From assembly GCF_003399445.1 (NCBI RefSeq), contig NZ_QUQO01000001.1, forward strand, positions 1,671,001-1,735,000: a stretch of DNA of 64,000 nt. The letters run 5' to 3'. This document shows, one piece after another, positions 18,075-27,929 of this stretch. This DNA is from Parvularcula marina. Its GTDB lineage: Bacteria; Pseudomonadota; Alphaproteobacteria; Caulobacterales; Parvularculaceae. The notes below the pieces were generated by a model that was not told the origin of the DNA, searched no databases, and saw only the letters and a program-made list of their open reading frames with translations. Numbering within the stretch: the stretch's first letter is position 1; every line of letters starts with the position of its first letter. The position numbers were made by a program, and so were the translations under genes.

Positions 18075-18951
18075 CGGGGGCTTCAAGCCTGTCGCGAAAC
18101 CGCCGGCTGACCGGCACTTCATCCCCATTCTGCATGACCGCCACGGCATCGCCTGATCCCGTAGGCTTTAGCTCGACCATAGCTTTCGGATTGACGAGCC
18201 ATGAGCGATGTACCCGCACAGCCTCACCACCAGCCGCCGCGACCTGATCGGATAGCGCAGACAGCGTGGTCCGTATTGTCACTGTCCGGACAGATGTTTT
18301 CAGCTCGACATAATTGCCCGAGGAGTTGGCCGTCAGGATATCCTCGATTGTGACATAGAGAGTCCGCCCACCGCTTTTCACACTCAGCTGCCGGGTCGCC
18401 GCCGCATCCCGCCGGGCCGTCGCAAGGTCCGCGCGCATCTGTTCGAACTGCCGCGCAAGGACGATAAAGACGACGATCAGCGCATAGGTCATCACATCCT
18501 TGCGGAATTCGTACGTCAGCTCCCGCAAGGGGTTGTCGGTGAAAATATAGTGCTCGCCCCAGAAGAGCGCGTGACCGATTTTCCGTAAGATCACGAAGAA
18601 AAATATGTGAAGACCTGAATAGACGATCACGCCGAGCACATGAAACAGCACCAGGCGTTTCCAGTCATGCTGCCCCGGTGTCGCCTGAGAGACGATCCAC
18701 CTCACCAGCGGGAATAATGCCAGGATCACGAAGATACTCGAGAATTCCCAGAGCATGACCCTGGACACCGGAGAGCCGTCCCCAGCGCGATCAAGTTCGG
18801 TCGCGTAAGACCAGACCGCGATTATCTGACCGGCGATGCCAAAGATCGCAAACCACAGAAAAGCGGACCAGTCGGCCCGCCGGTCGATGGCCCTAGGATC
18901 GCCCGCCTCCTCACTCGGCCGTTTCATCGCTTTTATGAGCCTGCCGATCAT
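18064..18951 (-). CDS. LytTR-domain transcriptional regulator with membrane N-terminus
   Basis: A 295-residue protein. Four hydrophobic helices (about 28-48, 66-88, 98-125 and 152-168) are followed by a charged helix (QFEQMRADLATARRDAAATRQ) and a C-terminal LytTR DNA-binding domain (LYVTIEDILTANSSGNYVELKT ... VRVHRSWLVNPKAM ... VPVSRRFRDRL). The arrangement is a membrane-bound one-component regulator. LytTR proteins bind paired direct repeats and often control envelope or exopolysaccharide functions. It lies divergent to an acyltransferase 3 gene, 130 bases away, a plausible target. Confidence 0.88.
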   Translation of the reverse strand: MIGRLIKAMKRPSEEAGDPRAIDRRADWSAFLWFAIFGIAGQIIAVWSYATELDRAGDGSPVSRVMLWEFSSIFVILALFPLVRWIVSQATPGQHDWKRLVLFHVLGVIVYSGLHIFFFVILRKIGHALFWGEHYIFTDNPLRELTYEFRKDVMTYALIVVFIVLARQFEQMRADLATARRDAAATRQLSVKSGGRTLYVTIEDILTANSSGNYVELKTSVRTVTIRTTLSALSDQVAAAGGEAVRVHRSWLVNPKAMVELKPTGSGDAVAVMQNGDEVPVSRRFRDRLEAPATP

Positions 18952-19089
18952 CCCTCATGTCCGCCGCTTGTCCCTGAGGCTGCGAATATTGGCGGCATTC
19001 ACGCGAAAATCCATGCCGCAAATCCCTTGGCGCTCGGCACGGCGCGCCATCCGCGCGATCCAGCCGGAAACGCATAAGGGAGCATGCTG

Positions 19090-20262
19090 ATGATGAGTCT
19101 TACCCCTAAGGACGGCTCTATCGACAATCGCCGTTACGACCTCGACTGGCTGCGCGTCATCGCCTTTGGCCTCCTGATCCTCTATCACAGCGGCATGTTC
19201 TACGTGACGTGGGGCTGGCATGTGAAAAGCGCCTATGCCGGCCCGCTGATCGAGCCCCTGATGTCGGCCGTCAATCCGTGGCGGCTCGCGCTCCTCTTTT
19301 TCATTTCCGGCGTCGCCGTCCGCTTTGCCAGCGACAAGGCTTCCTCGCCTGCCAGTTTCGCGGGCTCTCGCGCGTTCAGGTTGGGAGTGCCGATCGTCTT
19401 CGGCATGCTGTTGATCGTCATGCCGCAGACCTATTTCCAGCTTAGACAGTCGGGGCAGATCGAGGCCGGTATCCTCGATTTTTATCCGCGCTATCTCAGT
19501 GGTGATCCCGATTGGGGCGTGATCACCCCGACCTGGAACCACCTTTGGTATGTCGTCTATCTCTTCGTCTATATCCTGCTGCTCGTCCCGCTGATGCCGC
19601 TCCTCCGACGGCTCGCATGGGGGCCGATCGGGCAGGGACTTGGCTGGATCGCATCGCATCCAGCGCGCCTCATCTTTCTGATCGCGCTCCCTTTCATCGC
19701 TTATGAGTATCTCCTGTCCCCTCGCTTCCCAACGACGCATGCCCTCATTGGTGACTGGGCCAATCACGCCCACCGACTGACAGTCTTCCTGCTCGGCTAT
19801 TTCGCGGCAAAGAACCCCGGCTTCTGGTGCGGCATTGCGCGGAGCTGGCCCTATGCGCTGGCAACGGCAGTAGGGCTCTGGGTCTTTGGCGGTCTGATGG
19901 AAGCCTATTGGCCGAGCGTCGAAGGCACCGTTTTCGGCAAGCCGATCGCCCTCAGCGAGCCTGCGCTGACAGTTCTATACGCATGGACAGTGATCATCAG
20001 CCTTCTGGGTCTCGCCCAGAGATTCCTCAACCGCTCCTCGCCCGCCTTGAGATATCTCAACGCCGCCGTCTTTTGCTATTACATCGTCCACCAGTCGATC
20101 ACCGTCACGGCGGGGTATCTGCTGACCGAGATTTTTGCGCTCGGCCCAGTCCTTGAGCCTATTCTGGTGGTCGGTATTACGATTGCCGGGTGTGTTCTCT
20201 CCTTCGAGATCTTCCGGCGCATCCCGGGCTTACGCATCGCCTTTGGAATCCGGCAGCGTTAA
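19090..20262 (+). CDS. Acyltransferase 3 family membrane protein
   Basis: About 390 residues with ten or so hydrophobic helices. The N-terminal RYDLDWLRVIAFGLLILYHSGMF contains the family's Arg and His (LYHS) needed for acyl transfer, followed by LLFFISGVAVRFASDK. Homologues (OafB, OpgC types) acylate sugars of LPS, exopolysaccharide or glucans at the inner membrane. ATGs at 19084, 19090 and 19093 compete; GGGAG at 19078-19082 fits 19090 or 19093. The divergent LytTR regulator may control it. The acceptor sugar is unknown. Confidence 0.85.
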   Translation: MMSLTPKDGSIDNRRYDLDWLRVIAFGLLILYHSGMFYVTWGWHVKSAYAGPLIEPLMSAVNPWRLALLFFISGVAVRFASDKASSPASFAGSRAFRLGVPIVFGMLLIVMPQTYFQLRQSGQIEAGILDFYPRYLSGDPDWGVITPTWNHLWYVVYLFVYILLLVPLMPLLRRLAWGPIGQGLGWIASHPARLIFLIALPFIAYEYLLSPRFPTTHALIGDWANHAHRLTVFLLGYFAAKNPGFWCGIARSWPYALATAVGLWVFGGLMEAYWPSVEGTVFGKPIALSEPALTVLYAWTVIISLLGLAQRFLNRSSPALRYLNAAVFCYYIVHQSITVTAGYLLTEIFALGPVLEPILVVGITIAGCVLSFEIFRRIPGLRIAFGIRQR

Positions 20263-20326
20263 GCGTTCACAAACGTCGTCCGGATCGCTATGTGCGCGGC
20301 TTGCTTGAATAAGGTAGACTGCCGCG

Positions 20327-21478
20327 GTGACCACACTGCTCGATCTTGCGCCCGAAAAACCCGCGACGCGCCCTTCGCTCTTTGGCCTCGACCGGGAGGG
20401 CCTGCGCGCGCGCCTCGCCGAGGATCTGGGGCTTGAGCCCAAGCCCGCGAAAATGCGCGCAAGCCAGGTCTGGCAGTGGGTCTATGGCCATGGCGCCCGC
20501 TCTTTTGACGATATGACCAATATCGCAAAGGACATGCGGTCCCGGCTGAAAGAGACCTACTCCCTCGCCCGACCGGAGATCACAGAACGGCAGGTCTCCT
20601 CGGACGGCACACGGAAATATCTCATCCGCTTTGCCCCGGGCATTGAGGCGGAGGCGGTCTACATTCCTGGCGTCGGTCGCGCAGGCGCCCTTTGCGTCTC
20701 AAGCCAGGTCGGCTGCACCCTCAACTGTACCTTCTGCCATACAGGCACGCAGGCGCTCGTCCGTAATCTGACGGCTGAAGAAATCGTCGCGCAGGTGCTC
20801 GTCTGCAAGGACGATATCGAGGAGTGGCCCTCCAGCCGCGATGACCGCAAGCTTTCCAACATCGTCTTTATGGGGATGGGTGAGCCGCTTTATAATCTCG
20901 ACCACGTTGCCCGCGCCATCGACATCATCTCCGACAATGAAGGAATCTCGATCTCGCGCCGCCGGATCACGGTGTCGACGTCCGGCGTCGTCAGCGAAAT
21001 GCAGGTACTGGGCGAGCGCACCGATGCCATGCTCGCGATCTCTCTTCATGCGACCAATGACGAGCTTCGCAACGAGCTGGTCCCGATCAACAAAAAGTGG
21101 CCGCTCAAGGAACTTCTCGATGCCTGCCGCGCCTATCCAGGCACGTCGAATTCTAAGCGCATTACCTTTGAATATGTGATGCTCGACGGGGTGAATGACA
21201 GCGATGCGGAAGCGAAGGAGTTGGTCCGCCTGCTCCGCGGCATCCCGGCGAAGATTAATTTGATCCCCTTCAATCCATGGCCGGGCAGCCCATACGCCTG
21301 CTCCTCATGGGAACGGATCGAGGAATTTGCCGATATTGTGAATGCTGCCGGCTATGCCTCTCCGATCCGCACGCCGCGCGGCCGGGACATTTCGGCGGCC
21401 TGCGGACAGCTAAAATCGGAAAGCATCAAGCAACGCGCTTCGGATCGTCGCAAGTCCGCATCCAATCCTGCGGCATAA
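20327..21478 (+). CDS. rlmN: Dual-specificity 23S rRNA/tRNA adenine-C2 methyltransferase
   Basis: A 383-residue radical SAM enzyme using a GTG start with AAGG about ten bases upstream. The cluster motif is [11 protein letters not shown] (Cys130, Cys134, Cys137), preceded by [10 protein letters not shown] and followed by [23 protein letters not shown] and the C-terminal AACGQL that holds the methyl-carrying Cys. RlmN methylates C2 of A2503 in 23S rRNA and A37 of some tRNAs. It seems monocistronic, 64 bases after the acyltransferase gene and followed by a hybrid kinase gene. Confidence 0.96.
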   Translation: MTTLLDLAPEKPATRPSLFGLDREGLRARLAEDLGLEPKPAKMRASQVWQWVYGHGARSFDDMTNIAKDMRSRLKETYSLARPEITERQVSSDGTRKYLIRFAPGIEAEAVYIPGVGRAGALCVSSQVGCTLNCTFCHTGTQALVRNLTAEEIVAQVLVCKDDIEEWPSSRDDRKLSNIVFMGMGEPLYNLDHVARAIDIISDNEGISISRRRITVSTSGVVSEMQVLGERTDAMLAISLHATNDELRNELVPINKKWPLKELLDACRAYPGTSNSKRITFEYVMLDGVNDSDAEAKELVRLLRGIPAKINLIPFNPWPGSPYACSSWERIEEFADIVNAAGYASPIRTPRGRDISAACGQLKSESIKQRASDRRKSASNPAA

Positions 21479-21498
21479 GCTTCCGGATTCGTCAAAGT

Positions 21499-21506
21499 TT
21501 AACCAT
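21499..21506 (+). promoter_or_regulatory. CtrA half-site-like motif
   Basis: TTAACCAT lies 20 bases before the start of the membrane hybrid kinase. The octamer equals the CtrA half-site of Caulobacter-type alphaproteobacteria. Eight bases can occur by chance, and no second TTAA half lies at the right spacing, so this is only a candidate. Confidence 0.25.
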
Positions 21507-21526
21507 GCTGCTGGTAAACCGTTGTC

Positions 21527-24073
21527 ATGGTTTCAGCGTCTCATCCTCGGCCCGCCAAGTCGCTCCGTAAGAAGATTGGCGATCACACATTGATGTGGTC
21601 GCTGCTCGTCATTGCGCTGACGACGGCAGTCAGCTTTGGCTGGACATATATGTCGACCCGGGATCACCTATTAGGCGAGCTCGAACAATCTACAGTTGAG
21701 CGCGCAGCAAGCCACCAAGTTCTTTTCGACCGAGTAAGGACTTTAGAATTACAAGCTAGAAATCTTTTTCTCAGTGGACTGCCTCATATGGAAGAATCGG
21801 CGACGGTCGGATTCTTCAATCACATTTACCCTGAGAAGGAAGATGGGACGCGACGCTCTCGCCCAGATCTCTTTGACGGCTTTAATACAAATTACGGCGT
21901 GCACGTCTATGGCGTGGGCGCATTTATAGCCAATGGTGCTGATGATACGTTAGACGATAAAAAACGTCTGGTTGCAGCCTATCATACGATCAGTCGCCTC
22001 GGCCCTTCCGCGGGTCTCGGCATCGACAATCTGTGGTTTTTCACACCCGATAATGCGCTGATCATGTTCGCCCCAGACCGCGAAGACCGGCTCATGTTTT
22101 ATCGAGCGAACGCACCGGCGGACTTCGATTTCCAAGGGCAGCGTTTTGCCAAAAACTCATTACCTGAGAACAATCCGGATCGGGTCATGACATGCACGCC
22201 GTTGACTCCAATCGTCTACGACCAAACAGGCAAGACACTGACTTCAGGCTGCCAACTTCCCGTTGATCAGAATGGAGAATATGTAGGTGCGTTCGGTGTC
22301 AGTCTGTCGTTGAACGGTTGGCTGAAGGAAGCAGTCAGACCGGTCATGAATACCGGCACGCCGATTCTGCTCGACCGCGACCTAAATGTGATGTCGCACC
22401 CCGAGCTTCATCGCGAGGAAAACCCCGCCCAGCCTGCGGATATCGAAAGCCAACTGAACTTTCAGGCCTCGCCTGGCGCCTTCCAGCGGGAGAGAATTTT
22501 CTATCACAAGGAGTCCGGCAGCTTCATCGCCCATGCGCCGATCCATGGCCCTGAATGGACCTTCGCCATTATGGTCCCCCACGCTGCCATTACGGGCACG
22601 GCCACCCGCTCCGCTGCGATAACCGGTTTCATTGCATTTCTAGGCACAGCGGGCCTCGTCATTGCCCTACATATCCTCATTAGTCGGAATGTTCTTACCC
22701 CCCTGAACATGTTGACCCGCGAAGCAACAACTGACGAAATGAAATGTTGCGAAGATGCACAGGCACTTCTCGACCGGGATGATGAAATCGGCCAACTTGC
22801 CGGCGCCTTTGCTGACCGGGACGCCCGCTTCAGGGCGCTCGTCGATACGCTCGAGACGCGCGTCTCCGAGCGCACAGCAGAGCTTGAAGCCGCCAAAAAC
22901 AACGCCGAGCTCGCCAATGAAGCAAAGTCACGCTTCCTCGCGACGATGAGCCATGAAATCCGCACCCCGATGAATGGCGTCATAGGCATGGCGGATGCTC
23001 TCTCACGCACCAAACTTGAGACCGATCAGGCTCAGATTCTTGGTATTCTCAAGAACGCAGGTAACTCGCTCCTGACGATCCTCAATGACATCCTTGATCT
23101 CTCGAAGATCGAGGCGGGCGCTGTCTCTCTGGAGATCATGCCAACCGAGGCAGAGGAGATGCTCGAAACCGTTCTTCACACCCACAAGGTGACAGCTGAA
23201 GAAAAAGGATTGGAGCTGACGCTCAACATTGATGACAGCGCGCGTGAAAGTTTCTTGGTGGACCCGACGCGCATTCGTCAGATCGTCAATAATCTCGTCT
23301 CGAATGCCGTGAAATTCACCGCCGAAGGCAGCATATCCATCAGTGCACAGCATGAAAATGACATGCTGGAAATCAGTGTCAGTGATACGGGCCCGGGCAT
23401 TTCAGCTGACGCGCTGCCCTATATTTTTGATTCCTTCCGCCAAGAAGACAACACGACAACCCGGCGTTTTGGAGGTACAGGCCTTGGCCTCGCGATCGTC
23501 CGCCAGCTTTGCGAAATGATGGGCGGCAGCGTCGAAGTGGCGAGCAAGCAAGGCGAGGGTTCCACTTTTACCATCAGGGTTTCTGCTGAATTGGCGAATG
23601 ATTCAGCCAAATCAACTCTCCCGACACAATCCGTATCTGACGAGAATGATCAGATCGCACGCACCCTTCTTCAGGGGACAGACATCCTTGTCGCCGAAGA
23701 CAATGAAACCAATTGCATGGTGCTGCGCATTCTCATGAAGCCCTATGGCCTCAATCTGACATTCGTCGGCAATGGCGCAGAAGCTGTCTCCGCTTGGCGC
23801 GATGGCGATTATGAAGCGATCCTGATGGATATGCAGATGCCAGTCATGGACGGTTTGGAGGCCACCAAGCGCATCCGCGCCGAAGAGGCCGAGAATGGCC
23901 GGGGACCGATCCCCATCATTTCAGTGACGGCAGACGCCATGGATGATCAGCTCAAAGAGCATCTTGCTGCTGGTGTAAACCGCGGGATGACCAAGCCGAT
24001 TTCAGCCCCGTTGCTGGCCGACGCCCTGATCAGCGAGCTGGCCCTGAAAGCTCGCAAAAGCAGCGCCGCTTAA
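21527..24073 (+). CDS. Membrane-bound hybrid histidine kinase
   Basis: An 848-residue kinase. The N-terminal membrane helix (about 23-42) and a second (about 368-390) enclose a periplasmic sensor of roughly 320 residues, probably a double-Cache-like fold. Then come a short HAMP-like linker, coiled coil ([22 protein letters not shown]), HisKA ([10 protein letters not shown], His476), HATPase_c ([26 protein letters not shown]) and a receiver ([16 protein letters not shown] with Asp768, MTKPIS). The ligand is not predictable. The sensor-coding part (21.7-22.3 kb) uses more A/T-rich codons (tta, aga, agg) than the kinase part. Its stop overlaps convergent alkB by 4 bases. Confidence 0.92.
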   Translation: MVSASHPRPAKSLRKKIGDHTLMWSLLVIALTTAVSFGWTYMSTRDHLLGELEQSTVERAASHQVLFDRVRTLELQARNLFLSGLPHMEESATVGFFNHIYPEKEDGTRRSRPDLFDGFNTNYGVHVYGVGAFIANGADDTLDDKKRLVAAYHTISRLGPSAGLGIDNLWFFTPDNALIMFAPDREDRLMFYRANAPADFDFQGQRFAKNSLPENNPDRVMTCTPLTPIVYDQTGKTLTSGCQLPVDQNGEYVGAFGVSLSLNGWLKEAVRPVMNTGTPILLDRDLNVMSHPELHREENPAQPADIESQLNFQASPGAFQRERIFYHKESGSFIAHAPIHGPEWTFAIMVPHAAITGTATRSAAITGFIAFLGTAGLVIALHILISRNVLTPLNMLTREATTDEMKCCEDAQALLDRDDEIGQLAGAFADRDARFRALVDTLETRVSERTAELEAAKNNAELANEAKSRFLATMSHEIRTPMNGVIGMADALSRTKLETDQAQILGILKNAGNSLLTILNDILDLSKIEAGAVSLEIMPTEAEEMLETVLHTHKVTAEEKGLELTLNIDDSARESFLVDPTRIRQIVNNLVSNAVKFTAEGSISISAQHENDMLEISVSDTGPGISADALPYIFDSFRQEDNTTTRRFGGTGLGLAIVRQLCEMMGGSVEVASKQGEGSTFTIRVSAELANDSAKSTLPTQSVSDENDQIARTLLQGTDILVAEDNETNCMVLRILMKPYGLNLTFVGNGAEAVSAWRDGDYEAILMDMQMPVMDGLEATKRIRAEEAENGRGPIPIISVTADAMDDQLKEHLAAGVNRGMTKPISAPLLADALISELALKARKSSAA

Positions 24074-25245
24074 GCAGCGCCTGCCGCCCATTTTGCCTCA
24101 AGCCGCGCCCGAGCCGGCTCATGCAGGTTGACCTTCGAGAGTTCACCTCCGGCCCATTCCATGACTTTCGGGTCCATCACCCGGAACCAGAGCGGCGGGA
24201 TCATCGCCATCAGCATACAGCCCGGATATCCCGTCGGCAGTTGAGGGAGCCCCTCGAAATGCCGCAGCACCTGATAGGGCCGTGCGGGATGGGCATGATG
24301 ATCCGAATGCCGCTGCAAATGAAACTGCATTATGTTTGAGACGATGTGATTGGCATTCCAGCTATGCCGCGGGGCGCAGGGCTCATACCGGCCAGATTCG
24401 TTCCGCTGACGGAGCAATCCGTAATGCTCGATATAGTTGACCAGCGTCAGCGCGAACCACGCAACGAAATGGTGCAGGATAATCCATGGCAGGGCGGCAA
24501 TCCCGAGCGCAAGAACAAGCGCCAGCGCCACCACAATCGTGATCGCATCGGCCTGCAAGATCTCATTCCGCCATGACCAGATGCCATGGCCTCTCTTTTC
24601 CAGACGTTTTTTCTCGATCGCCCAGCCGCCACGCAGGGCGCCGGGCAACTCACGCATCGCAAAGGCATAGATATTCTCGCCGAACCGGCCGGAGGCGCAG
24701 TCCTCGGGCGTCGAGACATTCTTGTGATGCCCGAGGTTATGTTCAGCGCTGAAATGTCCATAGCCGACCGCGCCCAGCGCGAGCTTCGCCATCAAACGAT
24801 TGAGCCTGTCGGTCTTGTGCCCCAGCTCATGTCCGATCGTGATCATCGAGCCGTTCAGCGTCCCTGTGCCGAGCACGAAAGCTAGCTGCGCCCAGAAGGG
24901 CAGGCCCTGCGTCACAACAAAAATCATGGCGGCAATGAATGCCAGATAGCCGACCGGGATCACCGCATGGACGGCCGCCATGTAGAATCTGTCTTCAGCC
25001 ATGGCTTTGAGGACACGCTCGCCAGGATTCGTGTTGTCGACCCCGACCAGCGCATCGAGCAGCGGCACCACGAGATAGACAACACAGAGCGGCAAAAGCG
25101 CAGTCCAGAGCGCGTGATCGAGCGCTATCCAGGCCAGAATCGCCCAGATCGGGGTCAAAGTGACTACGCTATAGCCGATAATCCACAGATATCGTTTTGT
25201 ATCCGATTTCTTTAAGGTTAATGATTCTGCTGCGCTTTTTGTCAT
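24070..25245 (-). CDS. alkB: Alkane 1-monooxygenase (membrane di-iron hydroxylase)
   Basis: A 391-residue protein with about six membrane helices and the full set of AlkB histidine boxes: HELGH (His139, His143), EHNLGHH (His169, His173, His174) within [25 protein letters not shown] (His274), and LQRHSDHH (His313, His316, His317). AlkB hydroxylates the terminal carbon of medium-chain alkanes in the inner membrane using electrons from rubredoxin. No rubredoxin, rubredoxin reductase or AlkS-type regulator is next to it, so electron donors must be encoded elsewhere. The boxes match AlkB better than xylene monooxygenase or desaturases. Confidence 0.95.
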   Translation of the reverse strand: MTKSAAESLTLKKSDTKRYLWIIGYSVVTLTPIWAILAWIALDHALWTALLPLCVVYLVVPLLDALVGVDNTNPGERVLKAMAEDRFYMAAVHAVIPVGYLAFIAAMIFVVTQGLPFWAQLAFVLGTGTLNGSMITIGHELGHKTDRLNRLMAKLALGAVGYGHFSAEHNLGHHKNVSTPEDCASGRFGENIYAFAMRELPGALRGGWAIEKKRLEKRGHGIWSWRNEILQADAITIVVALALVLALGIAALPWIILHHFVAWFALTLVNYIEHYGLLRQRNESGRYEPCAPRHSWNANHIVSNIMQFHLQRHSDHHAHPARPYQVLRHFEGLPQLPTGYPGCMLMAMIPPLWFRVMDPKVMEWAGGELSKVNLHEPARARLEAKWAAGAA

Positions 25246-25387
25246 CGCTTATCGGCCCCTCTCCCGAGCCCTATTGTCCTTACATGCAGCGGCGGCGCGT
25301 AGAACAACATTTGGCATTTCTTAACACTTGGAGAATCCGGGCGCAGCGGTTAATGTCTCAAGAACGCGTTGGTGGGGTGAAGAGTCG

Positions 25388-25786
25388 ATGGGACGCACGG
25401 AAAGCATTTTTGCAGGTATTTTGCTCGCCGCAATCATCATGGCAGTCGCCGTGGTTGTGCTCCGAAGCGATGCGCGGACGAGCGGGCCTTCTCAGCCCTT
25501 TGTGATCGCAGAGCCCGATATTGGCAGCTTTGACGTTCGCTTCTCCGGCAACACCGACGCTGACACTTGCACCTGCTATGAGCAGGCATATGCCTTCGGC
25601 GCTAAATATTCTGATATTTCGAGCGATCTCTACCGCGGCGGTTTCCAAGCCTGTGAATCCCGGCTTGGCCATGGCGGTGCGCAGGCGTGGACCTATGGCT
25701 GGTCGAACGGCATGACGGGCACACCGGGCCGCAAGAGCTGCCGGAATTACATGGCGCAGGCTCGGGCAGCCAGCCAGGGCCACTAA
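25388..25786 (+). CDS. Unrecognised membrane-anchored periplasmic protein
   Basis: A 132-residue protein from ATG 25388 (GAAGAG upstream). An N-terminal helix (about 7-26) is followed by a soluble domain with five cysteines (DTCTCYEQAYAFG, FQACESRLG, RKSCRN) and many Gly/Tyr residues. The helix lacks an obvious cleavage site, so a signal anchor is likely. I recognise no family. Disulfides in the periplasm are plausible. It stands alone between divergent alkB and convergent gpsA. Confidence 0.75.
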   Translation: MGRTESIFAGILLAAIIMAVAVVVLRSDARTSGPSQPFVIAEPDIGSFDVRFSGNTDADTCTCYEQAYAFGAKYSDISSDLYRGGFQACESRLGHGGAQAWTYGWSNGMTGTPGRKSCRNYMAQARAASQGH

Positions 25787-25811
25787 GGCCCGGCTCGCAG
25801 ACGCCGTATTC

Positions 25812-26819
25812 CTAATTCTCTGATTTCAATGGTCGGGTGAGGAGTTCCTCAACCACGGACGACAATGGCTTGTGGCCCTCGATGAGGGTTGCCACCCCTT
25901 CGGCGATCGGCATTTCGACCCCGGCTTCTTTTGCCAGCCGCACGAGGATCGGGGCGGTTGCCGCCCCTTCCGCGACCGTGCGGCGTTCTTTGAGAATATC
26001 GGCGACTGCCCGGCCCTGACCGATCTCATACCCAAGGGAGAAATTCCGAGACTGCTGCGAGGAGCAGGTCAGGATGATGTCGCCCAGACCTGAAAGCCCG
26101 TTGAGCGTTTCAGGCCGGGCGCCTTTTGCCACGGCAAAGCGGACGGTTTCGGCAAAGCCCCGCGCCATCAGTGCCGCCCGCGCAGAATTTCCGAGCCCCG
26201 CCCCCTCGACCATGCCGCAGGCAATCGCGAGCACATTCTTGATCGCCCCGCCAAGCTCCGCGCCGATCACGTCGTCGCTGAGATAAGGTCGGAAGGTCGG
26301 CGTCGCGAGCGTGACGAGCCAGCGCTCGCCCCGCGCTTTGTCCTTGTCCGCGAAAGTCACCGCCGCGGGCAGGCCGCGCGCCACATCATGCGCAAAGCTC
26401 GGCCCGGAAAGAACGCCCGCGCCCGCCTCGGGCCAGATCTCCTCGACAACCTGATGAACGGCTCGGCCGGTCGACTGCTCGATCCCTTTCGAACAGAGCG
26501 CCAGCGGCAACGCGTTGTCCGGTGCCGCCTCACGGAAGGCCGGGAGCTGCGCGCGGATATGCTGGGCCGGGATCACGCAGAGCATCGCGTCGGCCCCAGC
26601 AAGCGCGCCATGATCGGTCACTGCCGTGATGCCTTCGGGTAGGGGGATACCGGCTAGGTAATCTTTGTTCTCACGCGCATCATTGATCTGCGCCGCCACA
26701 GCATCATTCCGTGTCCAGAGCGTTACCTTACGCCCCGCACCCGCCAGGAGAGCCGCGAGCGCCGTGCCCCACGCCCCGGCCCCGGCGACGAAGCAATGCT
26801 CATAGGGTTTCGCCGTCAT
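25812..26819 (-). CDS. gpsA: Glycerol-3-phosphate dehydrogenase [NAD(P)+]
   Basis: A 335-residue protein of usual length with the NAD(P)-binding GAGAWGTALAALLAGAG (about 11-27), LCSKGIEQ, VLSGPSFAHDVARGLP, the catalytic-lysine segment GAIKNVLAIACG, and NGLSGLGDIILTCSS. It reduces dihydroxyacetone phosphate to sn-glycerol 3-phosphate for phospholipid synthesis. Its start overlaps the tsaD stop by 4 bases; tsaD-gpsA is a frequent alphaproteobacterial pair. Confidence 0.96.
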   Translation of the reverse strand: MTAKPYEHCFVAGAGAWGTALAALLAGAGRKVTLWTRNDAVAAQINDARENKDYLAGIPLPEGITAVTDHGALAGADAMLCVIPAQHIRAQLPAFREAAPDNALPLALCSKGIEQSTGRAVHQVVEEIWPEAGAGVLSGPSFAHDVARGLPAAVTFADKDKARGERWLVTLATPTFRPYLSDDVIGAELGGAIKNVLAIACGMVEGAGLGNSARAALMARGFAETVRFAVAKGARPETLNGLSGLGDIILTCSSQQSRNFSLGYEIGQGRAVADILKERRTVAEGAATAPILVRLAKEAGVEMPIAEGVATLIEGHKPLSSVVEELLTRPLKSEN

Positions 26820-27904
26820 GCTTTTCGTCCTTTCCGGCCCGAGCCGAGGGTCACATCCGCTTCCCGCTCATCAAGTGGCCAGCGGGCACGTGGTGCCAGC
26901 CGCATGACACCGCTTATCGCCTCCGGCCCCAGATGCAGATACTGCCTCGCTCCGGCCAGCGCGATCATCGCCGCATTGTCCGTACAGAATTTAAGTGGCG
27001 GCACGACTAGCTGCCAGCCTTCGCTCGTCGCCAGCGTCTCCAGCTCAGACCGCAGGAGCGTATTGGCGGCCACACCGCCAGCGGCCACCAGATGCCGGGC
27101 CTCGCCCGCCATCTCTATCGCCCGCGCGGTACGCGAGATCAGATGCGCCACGGCCGCCGCCTGAAAAGAGGCGGCAATATCGGCCGCATCAAGCGCGATA
27201 ACGGCTTCTTCCACATGCTGACGAATAGCCGTCTTCATGCCGGAGAAAGAAAAGTCACACCCCGGACGGCCAAGCAATGGCCGCGGCATGTCATACCGCG
27301 CCGCATCACCATTAACTGCCAGTTTCTCGATCGCCGGTCCGCCTGCGCCATCAAGCCCGAGCAGCTTAGCAGTCTTGTCAAAGGCTTCGCCTGCCGCATC
27401 ATCGATTGTCGTTCCCAGCCGCCGAAAGGTCACCGCATCTTCCACGACGAGAAGCTGGGTATGCCCGCCCGAGACGAGCAGCAACAAATAAGGAAAAGGA
27501 ACGTGCCCGGACAGCTCAACCGACAGCGCATGCCCCGCCAGATGGTTGACCGGCATCAGGGGCACCCCGGCGGCGAGCGACAATCCCTTGGCGAAGGTGA
27601 AGCCCGACATGACCCCGCCGATCAGGCCCGGCCCCGCCGTCGCCGCAATCAGGTCGAGCGCCGCCGGCGCCACGCCCGCTTCCGCCAGCGCCGCCGCCGC
27701 AAGATCGGGCAGGCGCACCGCATGGGCCCTTGCCGCAATCTCTGGCACCACCCCGCCGAAATCGGCATGTTCGGCGACTTGGCTCGTCACCTTCGATGAC
27801 AGGATCTCCACCCCGTCGCCCACGCGCAACACCGCCGCTGCGGTATCATCGCAGCTGGTCTCAATTCCCAGAACGGTCAGGGGCGCGGTCGCTTGCGCGG
27901 TCAT
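26816..27904 (-). CDS. tsaD: tRNA N6-threonylcarbamoyladenosine transferase subunit TsaD
   Basis: A 362-residue protein from ATG 27904; the frame is open to 28063, but that would run into hemC, and LTVLGIETSCDDTAAAV is the normal N-terminus. ATG 27925 is possible. It has the metal-binding NHLAGHAL histidine pair, LVSGGHTQLLVVED and VAAGGVAANTLLR. With TsaB, TsaC and TsaE it makes t6A37 on ANN-decoding tRNAs; tsaE lies 14 kb away. hemC starts divergently only 25 bases away, so the two promoters must overlap coding sequence. Confidence 0.95.
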   Translation of the reverse strand: MTAQATAPLTVLGIETSCDDTAAAVLRVGDGVEILSSKVTSQVAEHADFGGVVPEIAARAHAVRLPDLAAAALAEAGVAPAALDLIAATAGPGLIGGVMSGFTFAKGLSLAAGVPLMPVNHLAGHALSVELSGHVPFPYLLLLVSGGHTQLLVVEDAVTFRRLGTTIDDAAGEAFDKTAKLLGLDGAGGPAIEKLAVNGDAARYDMPRPLLGRPGCDFSFSGMKTAIRQHVEEAVIALDAADIAASFQAAAVAHLISRTARAIEMAGEARHLVAAGGVAANTLLRSELETLATSEGWQLVVPPLKFCTDNAAMIALAGARQYLHLGPEAISGVMRLAPRARWPLDEREADVTLGSGRKGRKA

Positions 27905-27929
27905 GGCGACCGGCCTAGTCATCGCCATC

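Noticed and set aside
18955-19773. 272-codon reverse frame opposite the acyltransferase
   Set aside because: Its composition (Arg, Glu, Asp, His without hydrophobic core) is the complement of membrane helices; the forward gene has clear acyltransferase motifs.
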